From: Sandaracinaceae bacterium
Lineage (GTDB): Bacteria; Myxococcota_A; Polyangia; Polyangiales; Sandaracinaceae
Reading direction: 5' to 3'
DNA length: 64,000 bases
NCBI GenBank assembly: GCA_019637095.1
Contig: JAHBWG010000007.1
Span: 62,001-126,000 of the forward strand
A model generated the notes under the pieces. The model made no database searches. It worked only from the letters and a program-made list of their open reading frames with translations, and had not been told where the DNA came from. Made by a program: the position numbers and the translations under genes. Within the stretch, counting starts at the first letter, position 1, and each line of letters begins with the position of its first letter. Positions 18,411 through 26,177 of this stretch are shown here, piece after piece.

Positions 18411-20081
18411 TCACTCACACGAGGCGGTGGCGGAGAGGCCGTAGCGCCCGCGCAGGCGGCGCGCGGCCACGCAGCCGGTGCGCACCGCCGCCTCCATGCT
18501 CGCCGTCGGCTGCGTGCCCACCATCCAGTCGCCCGCGAGCGTCAGGTTGTCGTATGGAAAGCCGTCTTGCGTGGGTCGCGCCGCCCAGTGGCCGGGCTCC
18601 ATCAGGAGGTAGCGCAGGTGGCTCGCGGTGTTGCGCCGGAAGTCCCAGCGGTGCCCGCCCGTCTGGTTCAGCACCGCGTCGATGTCCACCTTCGCCGCGT
18701 CGACGAACGGGAGCTGGCGGAACGAGCGCAGGAGCTCGCGCAGGAGCTCGCGATCCCCGAGCTCCCCGTGCCGCCCCTCCTGCCCCTCGAACTCGACGAC
18801 CGAGCCCCACGCCGACGAGCGCAGCTCACCGACGCGGTTCTTGTAGTCGATGACCGTCGCCGCCGGCTGCGGCGTGCCCATCACGACGGTCGTGTAGTCG
18901 GCCGGCATCACGCGGGCCGGAAACCACACGCGCGCCGACAGCGAGGCCACCGTGCGCAGCCCCCAGATCCGCCGGATCGCGGGCTCGTCGAGCACCGCGC
19001 GCTCGAAGTCCGGGGTCGTGCGCAACAGCGCGCGCAGGCTGTCGACGGGGAGCGTGCAGACGACCTCGTCGTAATCGACGCCGTGCCGCAGCACCGTCTC
19101 CGCGCTGCCGCTCGCCGGCGCGGGCTCGCCCACCGGGTACGGCGCGTCGGCGAGCGAGTAGCCGCCGCCCAGCGGCGTCGGCGTGACGTGCTCCGGCTCG
19201 CCGGGGATCGGCGCCGCCGCCGCCATCGGCCGCGTCGCGAGCTCCTCCACGCGACGCGTCGCCGGATCGAGCGTCACGCGGGTGACCTTGGTGCAGAAGT
19301 CGATCGTCCCGCCGAGCGCGAGGAAGTGCGCGGCGAGCGGCCGGATCATCACCTCGCTCATCGGCCCGTTGAAGTAGTGCACGCGGCTCTTCTCCGGCCC
19401 CATGAGCCGCTGGAAGCCGTACATCCCCACGTACGCCGAGCCCTTCGACGGATAGTTGAACGCGAGGTCGAGCACGTAGCGGAACCAGCTCTTGCGCGTG
19501 AGCTCGACGTCGAGCCCCGTGCCGACACACCACGCGGTGAACGAGTGCGCGTCGATGGAGGGGTCGACCGTGCGCGTGAGCAGGCGCGCGCCCGTCTTGG
19601 CCATCCACGCGCCCGCGGCGGCCTTCTCGGTGAAGCTCATCCCCTCGTACCCGAGGAAGCCCCCGTTGAAGAGCGCGCCGACGTCGAGCGGCCCGTCGGG
19701 GATGTCGAGCCGGTTGACCTTGCGCACCTTCGACTCGTACATGAGGTGCACGCCGCCGTTGTCGGTGAAGTAACGCGCGTCCGTCACCGGCCGCCCGACG
19801 CGCTCGAGCAGCGCCTGGATCGCGCGGTAGTAGCCGAACACCGCGTGGAACCCGATCTCCATGTAGCGGCCGTCGGGCAGGCGCCAGCTCGCCGCCTTGC
19901 CGCCGAGCCGATGCTCCATGCACACGAGGTGGACGTCGAGCGCGGCGGCGCCGCCGTCCTCGAGGAGGTGGATGCCCGCCGAGAGCGCCGACAGCCCGCC
20001 CCCGAGGATGAGGATCTTCTTCTTCGGCACGCGCGGATGGTCGGCGCTGCTCACGCGCTCGTCAACGTCGTTTGTGATCAC
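18411..20081 (-). CDS. FAD-dependent phytoene-desaturase/amine-oxidase family protein
   Basis: A 556-residue flavoprotein. It has a Rossmann FAD site ILILGGGLSALSAG (about residues 22-35), a second glycine motif RLGGKAASW, a long central substrate domain, and a C-terminal FAD-contact segment LTLAGDWMVGTQ...SMEAAVRTG. This is the pattern of carotenoid desaturases and squalene/hydroxysqualene-associated oxidases. The next gene upstream on this strand is CrtC/AttH-like, which favours terpenoid chemistry. The start is GTG at 20081; the N-terminal 20 residues may be spurious. Confidence 0.8.
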   Translation of the reverse strand: MITNDVDERVSSADHPRVPKKKILILGGGLSALSAGIHLLEDGGAAALDVHLVCMEHRLGGKAASWRLPDGRYMEIGFHAVFGYYRAIQALLERVGRPVTDARYFTDNGGVHLMYESKVRKVNRLDIPDGPLDVGALFNGGFLGYEGMSFTEKAAAGAWMAKTGARLLTRTVDPSIDAHSFTAWCVGTGLDVELTRKSWFRYVLDLAFNYPSKGSAYVGMYGFQRLMGPEKSRVHYFNGPMSEVMIRPLAAHFLALGGTIDFCTKVTRVTLDPATRRVEELATRPMAAAAPIPGEPEHVTPTPLGGGYSLADAPYPVGEPAPASGSAETVLRHGVDYDEVVCTLPVDSLRALLRTTPDFERAVLDEPAIRRIWGLRTVASLSARVWFPARVMPADYTTVVMGTPQPAATVIDYKNRVGELRSSAWGSVVEFEGQEGRHGELGDRELLRELLRSFRQLPFVDAAKVDIDAVLNQTGGHRWDFRRNTASHLRYLLMEPGHWAARPTQDGFPYDNLTLAGDWMVGTQPTASMEAAVRTGCVAARRLRGRYGLSATASCE

Positions 20082-20155
20082 GCGGACGGTGCGGCGAGGC
20101 CGGCCCGGTGGATCGAGCGCGGTGGATCAGTCGATGGGAGCGGCCGCCGCACCCC

Positions 20156-21565
20156 TCAACGCAGGGTCACCGTCGCGGTGCTCGTCCCCGACAGCACGCC
20201 GGTCGCGTCCGAGACGACGACGCGCGCGAGCAGCGGCACGCCCTTGGGCAGGGCCGGATCGTCGAGCACCATCACCGGCACGTCGAGCCCCGAGACGTCG
20301 AGCAGCACGCCGCCGTTCGCGTCCTCGAGCAGGAACCGAGATGTCAACGTCACTTGCTCGTCCGGGTTCTCGACCCGCCACTCGAGCACGCACAGATCCG
20401 GCTGGCGCCGCACGACGCGCACCGTGAACGCAGGGTCCTCGTAGCGCTTGATCAGCTCGGCGAACGCGAGCCCCGTCGCCGGCGCGCCTCCGAACGTCCC
20501 GCTCACGCGGCAGCTCCCCTCCCAGAAGTCGCCGAGGAACCCCGTCCAGCCCGAGACGAGCGTGCTCAGGCTCCCGAGCAGGCCTGGCGGTGGGTCGTCG
20601 ACGATCGGCGTGAGCTGATCGAGGTGGCGCGGCGTGATGGTGAGCGAGCAACCCCACTCCGGCGCCTCGAACGTCCAGCCGGACGAGTAGACGGTGTGCT
20701 GTCGCGGCGAGCGCCAGAAGCCCGTGCGGTGCCAGCGATGCGCGCCGATGAGCTTGTCGAACGTGCCGTCCGCGCGGATCAGCCCCGCCCCGCCGTACGC
20801 GGCGAGGCTCGGCGTCTCGCCGCCCGGCTCCCACACCGTCGTGAGCAGCAGCTCGTCGCCGCTGTCGAGCTGGACGCTCATCCACTCGTACTCCTCGAGG
20901 TGCTTGTTGCGAAACGGCGTGACGTAGAACGGACCCCACTGATGGTCGTACCACCCCGTCCCGGCGACGGTGATCGTCTCCTCACCGCCGCTCGTCGGGA
21001 GCGTGAGCGTCCCGCCGACGGACAGGCGCGTCAGCGAGTAGTAGTAGAACGAGCCGTTCTTGCCGAAGGGCAAGTAGCCGCGCCCGCCCGCCTCGTAGGG
21101 GCGCTTCGTGTTGTCGATCGACAGCGAGAGCCGGAACTTCTTCGCGTCGTCGATCGCGTCGAGCCGCGACGCGAACGGGATGATCTTCCCCATCCCATCG
21201 AGCCGGCTCGCCCAGGTGTCCACGCCGCCGCCGTGATCGAAGCGCAGATCGAGCCGCTCGGGCGAGGGGCGCAGCCGCCCCCACGCCGTCCCCGTCCAGC
21301 CGCCGAGGTAGCCGTCGGCGCCGTCCCACGCGCGCACGACGAGGAAGCGCAGGCCCTGCGTGAAGTACGCCGCGAACACGATGAAGTCGCGCCCCGCGCC
21401 GCCGACCTCCTTCACGTGCGCGTTGAGGTAGACCCACTCCATCTCGCCGAGCGACGGGTTGGCGAGCCCGCCCGGGAGCAGGTTGTGCCACCCCTCGTCG
21501 CGCGGGAACGTCACGGCGGAGCCGGGGCGGTGGTAGGGGAACGCGTCCCAAGGCGGTGCGGGCAT
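20156..21565 (-). CDS. CrtC/AttH-like lipocalin-fold protein
   Basis: A 469-residue protein resembling carotenoid 1,2-hydratase (CrtC) and AttH proteins. The signature is GTGWYDHQWGPF (about residue 205), together with FVYFAAYFTQG-like and EWMSVQLDSGDELL strands of the double lipocalin fold. CrtC adds water to the psi end of acyclic carotenoids; related AttH proteins have unknown roles. There is no signal peptide. It is followed 74 bases later by the FAD desaturase-like gene, giving a probable two-gene lipid or carotenoid unit. No crtB or crtI core set is seen in this window. Confidence 0.75.
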   Translation of the reverse strand: MPAPPWDAFPYHRPGSAVTFPRDEGWHNLLPGGLANPSLGEMEWVYLNAHVKEVGGAGRDFIVFAAYFTQGLRFLVVRAWDGADGYLGGWTGTAWGRLRPSPERLDLRFDHGGGVDTWASRLDGMGKIIPFASRLDAIDDAKKFRLSLSIDNTKRPYEAGGRGYLPFGKNGSFYYYSLTRLSVGGTLTLPTSGGEETITVAGTGWYDHQWGPFYVTPFRNKHLEEYEWMSVQLDSGDELLLTTVWEPGGETPSLAAYGGAGLIRADGTFDKLIGAHRWHRTGFWRSPRQHTVYSSGWTFEAPEWGCSLTITPRHLDQLTPIVDDPPPGLLGSLSTLVSGWTGFLGDFWEGSCRVSGTFGGAPATGLAFAELIKRYEDPAFTVRVVRRQPDLCVLEWRVENPDEQVTLTSRFLLEDANGGVLLDVSGLDVPVMVLDDPALPKGVPLLARVVVSDATGVLSGTSTATVTLR

Positions 21566-21675
21566 GCGCGCGACGATACCGACTGCGTGTCGGATCGCAA
21601 AGCGTGCTGTCGTCCCCGGGTGGTGTCGGACGCGACCCGCGCCGGGGACCGCCCACGGTATGCTCCGCCGCGACG

Positions 21676-24600
21676 ATGGGAGGAGCTCACCGGCTCGCGT
21701 GCGCGGCGCGCGCGGCGCGGCGCCAGGCGGAGGCGGCGCGCGCGGTCGCGTCGCACCCGCGCGGCGCGCGCGTGCTCGTGCTCGCCCCGACGCTCGAGGC
21801 GGGCAGCCGCGTGCTGCGCCGCGCGGTCGAGGGGCAGCCCGCCGCCTTCGGCTGGGAGCGCGCGACGCCGGGCCGCCTCGCGGACCAGCTCGCAGCGGGC
21901 TCGCTCGCCGAGCGCGGCCTCGCCTCGGCGACCTCGGTCGCGCTCGAGGCGATCGCGGCCCGCGCGGTGCAGGCGCTCGCCGCCGCGGGCGCGCTCGGCC
22001 GCTACGCGCCGGTCGGCGATCGCCCGGGCCTTCCGCGCGCGCTCGCGCGCACGTTCGTCGAGCTCGGCCTCGCGGACGTCACGCCGGCGCACGCCGGCCT
22101 GACGCCCGACCTCGCGCGCCTCTACGGCGCCTTCCGCGACGAGCTCGCCGGAGCCGGCCTCGCCGACCGCGCGGACGTGCTGCGCGCCGCCGCCGAGCGC
22201 GCCCGCGCTCCCGCGCCGCACCCGCTCCTCGACGTGCCGCTCGTGCTCTTCGACCTCGACGTCGCGCACACGCTCGAGGCCGCGCTCTACGCCGCGCTCG
22301 CCGCCCGCGCGCCGGTCACCGCGCTCGTCCCCGACGGCGACGGCCACACCGCGCGCGCGCTCGAGGCCGCGCTCGGCGTGTCGATCGAACCGCTCGACGA
22401 CGGGCCCGCGACCGACGCGCTCGGGCGCCTGCGCGCGCACCTCTTCGCCGGCGACGTCGCGCGCGGCGCGCCGCTCGACGCCTCCGTCGAGATCCTCAGC
22501 GCGCCCGGCGAGGGCCGCGAGTGCCTGGAGATCGCCCGCCGCGTGCTCGCCGCCGCGCGCGAGGGCGTCCCGTTCGATCGCATGGCGATCCTCGCGCACG
22601 CGCCCGAGCGCTACCGCGCGCACCTCGTGGAGGCGCTGCGCCGCGCCGAGATCCCGGCGTGGTTCTCCCGCGGCACGGTGCGGCCCGATCCAGCGGGGCG
22701 CGCCCTGCTCGCGCTGCTCGCGTGCCGCGAGCGCCACCTCTCCGCGCGCGCGTTCGCGGAGTACCTCTCGCTCGGCGTGGTCCCGGACCCGGACGCGGAC
22801 CCCGACGAGGTCGAGTGGCTCGCGAGCGAGGAGGAGGAGGAGGAGGCCGCGCGCGACGAGGCGGAGCTCGCGCTCGGCCCGCTCGACGCGACCAGCCCCG
22901 TCGTCGCGGGCTCGCTGCGGTCGCCGCGCCGCTGGGAGCGGCTGATCGCCGAGGCGAAGGTGATCGAGGCCGACCGCTGGCCGCGCCGGCTCGAGGGCTT
23001 GGCGGCGCGCCTCGAGGCCGACCTCGCGACGCTCGAGCACGACGACCCGCGGCGCGCGGTGCTCGAGCAGAAGGCGCGCGACCTCGCGCACCTGAGCGCG
23101 TTCGCGCTGCCGCTGATCGAGGCGCTCGCCGCGCTGCCCGAGCGGGCGACGTGGGGCCGGTGGGTGGAGCTGCTCGACGCGCTCGCGCGCCGCGCGATCC
23201 GCCGGCCCGCGCGCGTCCTCGCGGTGCTGCGCGAGCTCGCGCCGATGGCGCCGATCGAGCGCGTCGGCCTCGCCGAGGTGCAGCTCGTCCTGGGCCCGCG
23301 CCTGACCGAGATGCGCGGCGCGAGCGCGAGCGCGCCCGCGGGCAAGCTCTTCGTCGGCACGACCGCGGAGGCGCGCGGCCTCTGCTTCGAGGTCGTGTTC
23401 GTCCCGGGCCTCGTCGAGCGCGGGCTCCCGCGCCGCGTCGCCGAGGACCCGATCTGTCTCGACGCGCAGCGCGCGGCGATCGATCCCTCGCTCGCGACGT
23501 CGGCGCGCCGCGTCGAGCGCGAGCGGCTCGCCCTGCGCCTCGCGGCAGGCGCGGCCGAGCGGCGCCTCGTGCTCTCGTACCCGCGCATCGACGTCGACCG
23601 CGGCCGCGCGCGCGTGCCGTCGTTCTACGCGCTCGAGGTGGTCCGCGCGATCGAGGGGCGCCTGCCCTCGCTCGGCGAGCTGAGCCGCCGCGCGGAGGCG
23701 GCGGGCGCCGCGCGCATGGCGTGGCCGGCGCCGCGCGCCCCGGAGGAGGCGATCGACGCGGCCGAGTACGACCTCGCGGTGCTCGACGAGCTGCTCCACG
23801 CGCCCACGCCGCCGGTCGGCGCGGCGCGCTACCTGCTCGAGGCGAGCCCGCACCTCGCGAACGCGCTGCGCGCGCGCTACGCGCGCTGGCAGAGCCCGAA
23901 GTGGACGCGTCACGACGGGCTCGTCGCGCCGCCCGAGGCGGCCCACGCGGCGCTGCGCGAGCACGCGCCGAGCCGCCGGGCGTACTCGGCGACCGCGCTC
24001 GAGCAGCTCGCGGCCTGCCCCTACCGCTTCTACCTGCGCGCGATCGCGCGCCTCGCGCCGCACGAGGAGCCCGAGGCGCTCGAGGAGCTCGACCCGCTCA
24101 CGCGCGGCCGGCTCGTGCACGAGGCGCAGTACGACTTGCTCGTCGCGATGCGCGATCGCGGCATGCTCCCGCTCGAGCCCGCGCGCCTCGGCGAGGCCGC
24201 GGCGGCGCTCGAGGAGGTCATGGCGACCGTCGCGACGCGCTTCCGCGAGGAGCACGCGCCGGCGATCGACCGCGTGTTCGACGACGCCGTCGAGGACTGC
24301 GCCGTCGATCTGCGCGAGTGGCTCGCCCGCATGGCGGAGCGCCCCGAGCGCCTCCCGATCGCGTTCGAGCTCTCGTTCGGCCGCGCGCTCGACGATCCGA
24401 GCCGCGGCGACCCCGCGAGCCGCGCCGAGCCGGTGACCCTCGAGGAGGGCCTCACCCTCGCGGGCGCGATCGACCTCGTCGAGGCCGAGGGCGGCGCGCT
24501 CTGGGCCGTCGATCACAAGACCGGCGCCCGCCCCGATCACGTCGCGGGCCTGCTCGACGGCGGCCGGACGCTCCAGCCGGTCCTCTACGCCAGGGTGCTC

Positions 24601-24897
24601 GAGGCGCTCTACCCGGACCGCGCGGTCCGCGGCGGGCGCCTGTACTACAGCACGCTACGTGGACGCTTCGAGCAGCACGCGGTCCGGCTCGAGCGGCCGG
24701 CGCGCGACGGGGTCGTGACCCTCACCGAGGCGCTCACCGCCTCGATCGAGCACGGCTTCTTGCCCGCGATGCCCGCAAAGGACGCCTGCGAGCGCTGCGA
24801 CTACCGCCGTGTCTGCGGGCCCGCCGAGGAGCGCCGCGTCGCCCCCAAGGAGCAGCGCGGCCGCGGCCCGATCCAGCGCCTGCGCAAGCTCCCGTGA
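21676..24897 (+). CDS. addB: AddB-like PD-(D/E)XK nuclease with Fe-S site (RecB-family exonuclease)
   Basis: A 1,073-residue protein that looks like the partner subunit of an AddAB double-strand-break resection enzyme. The N-terminal and middle parts resemble a degenerate UvrD helicase with no Walker A motif. The C-terminal nuclease (about 770-1060) has a CPYRFYLR Cys, the catalytic core ID...AVDHKTG near 930-950, and a Cys triplet CERCDYRRVC near 1037-1046, as in the four-Cys iron-sulfur nuclease of AddB. ATG at 21676 follows the last stretch with no coding signal. The AddA-like partner lies 1.3 kb downstream, not adjacent. Confidence 0.85.
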   Translation: MGGAHRLACAARAARRQAEAARAVASHPRGARVLVLAPTLEAGSRVLRRAVEGQPAAFGWERATPGRLADQLAAGSLAERGLASATSVALEAIAARAVQALAAAGALGRYAPVGDRPGLPRALARTFVELGLADVTPAHAGLTPDLARLYGAFRDELAGAGLADRADVLRAAAERARAPAPHPLLDVPLVLFDLDVAHTLEAALYAALAARAPVTALVPDGDGHTARALEAALGVSIEPLDDGPATDALGRLRAHLFAGDVARGAPLDASVEILSAPGEGRECLEIARRVLAAAREGVPFDRMAILAHAPERYRAHLVEALRRAEIPAWFSRGTVRPDPAGRALLALLACRERHLSARAFAEYLSLGVVPDPDADPDEVEWLASEEEEEEAARDEAELALGPLDATSPVVAGSLRSPRRWERLIAEAKVIEADRWPRRLEGLAARLEADLATLEHDDPRRAVLEQKARDLAHLSAFALPLIEALAALPERATWGRWVELLDALARRAIRRPARVLAVLRELAPMAPIERVGLAEVQLVLGPRLTEMRGASASAPAGKLFVGTTAEARGLCFEVVFVPGLVERGLPRRVAEDPICLDAQRAAIDPSLATSARRVERERLALRLAAGAAERRLVLSYPRIDVDRGRARVPSFYALEVVRAIEGRLPSLGELSRRAEAAGAARMAWPAPRAPEEAIDAAEYDLAVLDELLHAPTPPVGAARYLLEASPHLANALRARYARWQSPKWTRHDGLVAPPEAAHAALREHAPSRRAYSATALEQLAACPYRFYLRAIARLAPHEEPEALEELDPLTRGRLVHEAQYDLLVAMRDRGMLPLEPARLGEAAAALEEVMATVATRFREEHAPAIDRVFDDAVEDCAVDLREWLARMAERPERLPIAFELSFGRALDDPSRGDPASRAEPVTLEEGLTLAGAIDLVEAEGGALWAVDHKTGARPDHVAGLLDGGRTLQPVLYARVLEALYPDRAVRGGRLYYSTLRGRFEQHAVRLERPARDGVVTLTEALTASIEHGFLPAMPAKDACERCDYRRVCGPAEERRVAPKEQRGRGPIQRLRKLP

Positions 24898-24950
24898 CCC
24901 GCCGCCCGTGATGACTGCGGAGCGTACGAAGACCGAACACCCTGGGCGGC

Positions 24951-25035
24951 ATGGAGGACGCCGAGCTGGAGCGCATGCTCCGCGATACCGAGTCGGACCG
25001 GTCCGAGCGAACCGTCTCGCTCGAGAGGACCGTCA
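24951..25035 (+). pseudogene. N-terminal stub of an AlbA_2/Schlafen-type ATP-binding protein
   Basis: The 28 codons from ATG 24951 read LRDTESDRSERTVSL, close to the N-terminus of AlbA_2 (Schlafen-like, RecG-associated) ATP-binding proteins, whose consensus is L-x-D-x-ESDRVERKxSL. After about 25030 the frame runs into the antisense 3' end of hepT and loses all similarity. The rest of the gene, normally 400 or more codons, is absent. This looks like a truncation caused by insertion of the hepT-mntA pair or by deletion. Confidence 0.6.
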
Positions 25036-25473
25036 CTCCTCTTCCGCGTCGCCGCGCCGGCGCACCCAGGCCGACACCTCGCGCGCGAAGGACGAGAGGT
25101 CCTCGAGCCCCTCGTGGCTGGCCCGATGCACGAGCTCGGGGTCCACCCGCGCGTAGCCGTGGGCGACGACGTTGCGGAGGCCGACGGCTCGCTTGAGCGC
25201 GGCCGCGGTCGGGGCCGCGAGCACGCCATGTTCCTCCAGGCGGGCGAAGCCCTCCGCGAGCGTGCGCGCGACCGGCCAGCCCTCGTCCGACGCGACGTGG
25301 CTGGCCACGTCGGCGCAGGTCTGAACGGCCAGCATCAGGTTGAACGACACGATGTCGAGTGCGTCGCGGTCGGCGGCCAACGCGGCGGCGTCGGGCGCGC
25401 GGTGTGACCGCACGCGCTCCACGCGCTCGGAGAGCTCCGAGAGCTTCGTCGCGACGAGATCGGGATCGACCAT
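25033..25473 (-). CDS. hepT: HepT-like HEPN ribonuclease toxin
   Basis: A 146-residue all-helical HEPN protein (DUF86/HepT type). The active-site motif RNVVAHGY (about residues 99-106) fits RX4HXY exactly; Arg and His are the RNA-cutting residues in HEPN toxins. The Tyr is the residue that MntA antitoxins adenylylate in characterised HepT-MntA pairs. Its start shares one base with the mntA stop (TGATG). RNase activity is inferred from the family. It lies between addB and addA. Confidence 0.9.
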   Translation of the reverse strand: MVDPDLVATKLSELSERVERVRSHRAPDAAALAADRDALDIVSFNLMLAVQTCADVASHVASDEGWPVARTLAEGFARLEEHGVLAAPTAAALKRAVGLRNVVAHGYARVDPELVHRASHEGLEDLSSFAREVSAWVRRRGDAEEE

Positions 25474-25856
25474 CAGAGCCCCTCGCTTGCGACGCGGGCG
25501 AGGAACGCGTCGCGCTGGCGCCGATACCAGGGGCCGTCGATCTCGAGGGCGAGGAGGGTCCGCGCGCGCCACGCCGGCGCCGTGTGGCGCACGCCCTCGT
25601 GGATCACGACGCCCTCGTCGACGAGCCGCATCTGGAGCGGGATCGGGAGGTCCGTGTCGAGGTCGACGACCTCGACCTCGACGCCGAGGGCCTCCGAGAG
25701 CTCGGCCGCCAGCGTGAGCAGGTCGATCCCCGGTGCGCTCACCGCGAGGTCGAGGTCCGACGCATCGGTCGCCGTGCCGCGCGCGCGAGAGCCGAAGGCC
25801 AGCACGAGGCGCAGGTCCGCGCGTTCGGTGAGCCGCCCTCGCAGCGCGTCGAGCAT
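25473..25856 (-). CDS. mntA: MntA-like minimal nucleotidyltransferase antitoxin
   Basis: A 127-residue nucleotidyltransferase with the core motif GSRARG...DLDLAV (about residues 22-36), exactly the GSx10DxD pattern of minimal nucleotidyltransferases. In HEPN-MNT modules the enzyme blocks HepT by adding AMP to the Tyr of RX4HXY. Here it is the upstream gene, coupled to hepT by TGATG. The C-terminal 50 residues (ending RVASEGL) are a helical extension. GTG at 25865 is an alternative start. Confidence 0.88.
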   Translation of the reverse strand: MLDALRGRLTERADLRLVLAFGSRARGTATDASDLDLAVSAPGIDLLTLAAELSEALGVEVEVVDLDTDLPIPLQMRLVDEGVVIHEGVRHTAPAWRARTLLALEIDGPWYRRQRDAFLARVASEGL

Positions 25857-26177
25857 GAGGTCCACGACGAGGAGGATAGCCGATCCCTGCGCCAGCCCCC
25901 CTCTGGGCGGCGCCCGGCCGCCCTCTCCCGTGGATGAGCCGCGCGCGCCTCGCGCTCCCCGAGGCCACGACCATCGCCGGCGCGCGCGCGCGCCGCCAGC
26001 CGGCTCGGGCGCTCGCCAGCGACGCGAGCCCGCCTCGGGCGTCAGGGGGCGCCGGAGCGTCTCGGCGAGAGCTCGCGCGCGGACCCGGCTCCCGTTCGAG
26101 TAGCTGGCGGCTCGTGCGCGCCGCGCCGTAGCGCCGCGCTTCCCTCGGGCGCCGCTTCGCGATACTCGATCGCGACC
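25857..26177. other. 321-base gap without a recognisable gene
   Basis: The stretch between mntA (minus) and addA (plus) is extremely G+C-rich and contains several CG-alternating runs. Its reading frames give only Arg/Ala/Pro-rich translations with no family resemblance. It must contain the promoters of both flanking genes, since they diverge; no consensus elements stand out. Confidence 0.5.

Noticed and set aside
25934-26131. A 65-codon frame in the mntA-addA gap
   Set aside because: Composition is Arg/Ala/Ser rich, there is no ribosome site and no family resemblance.
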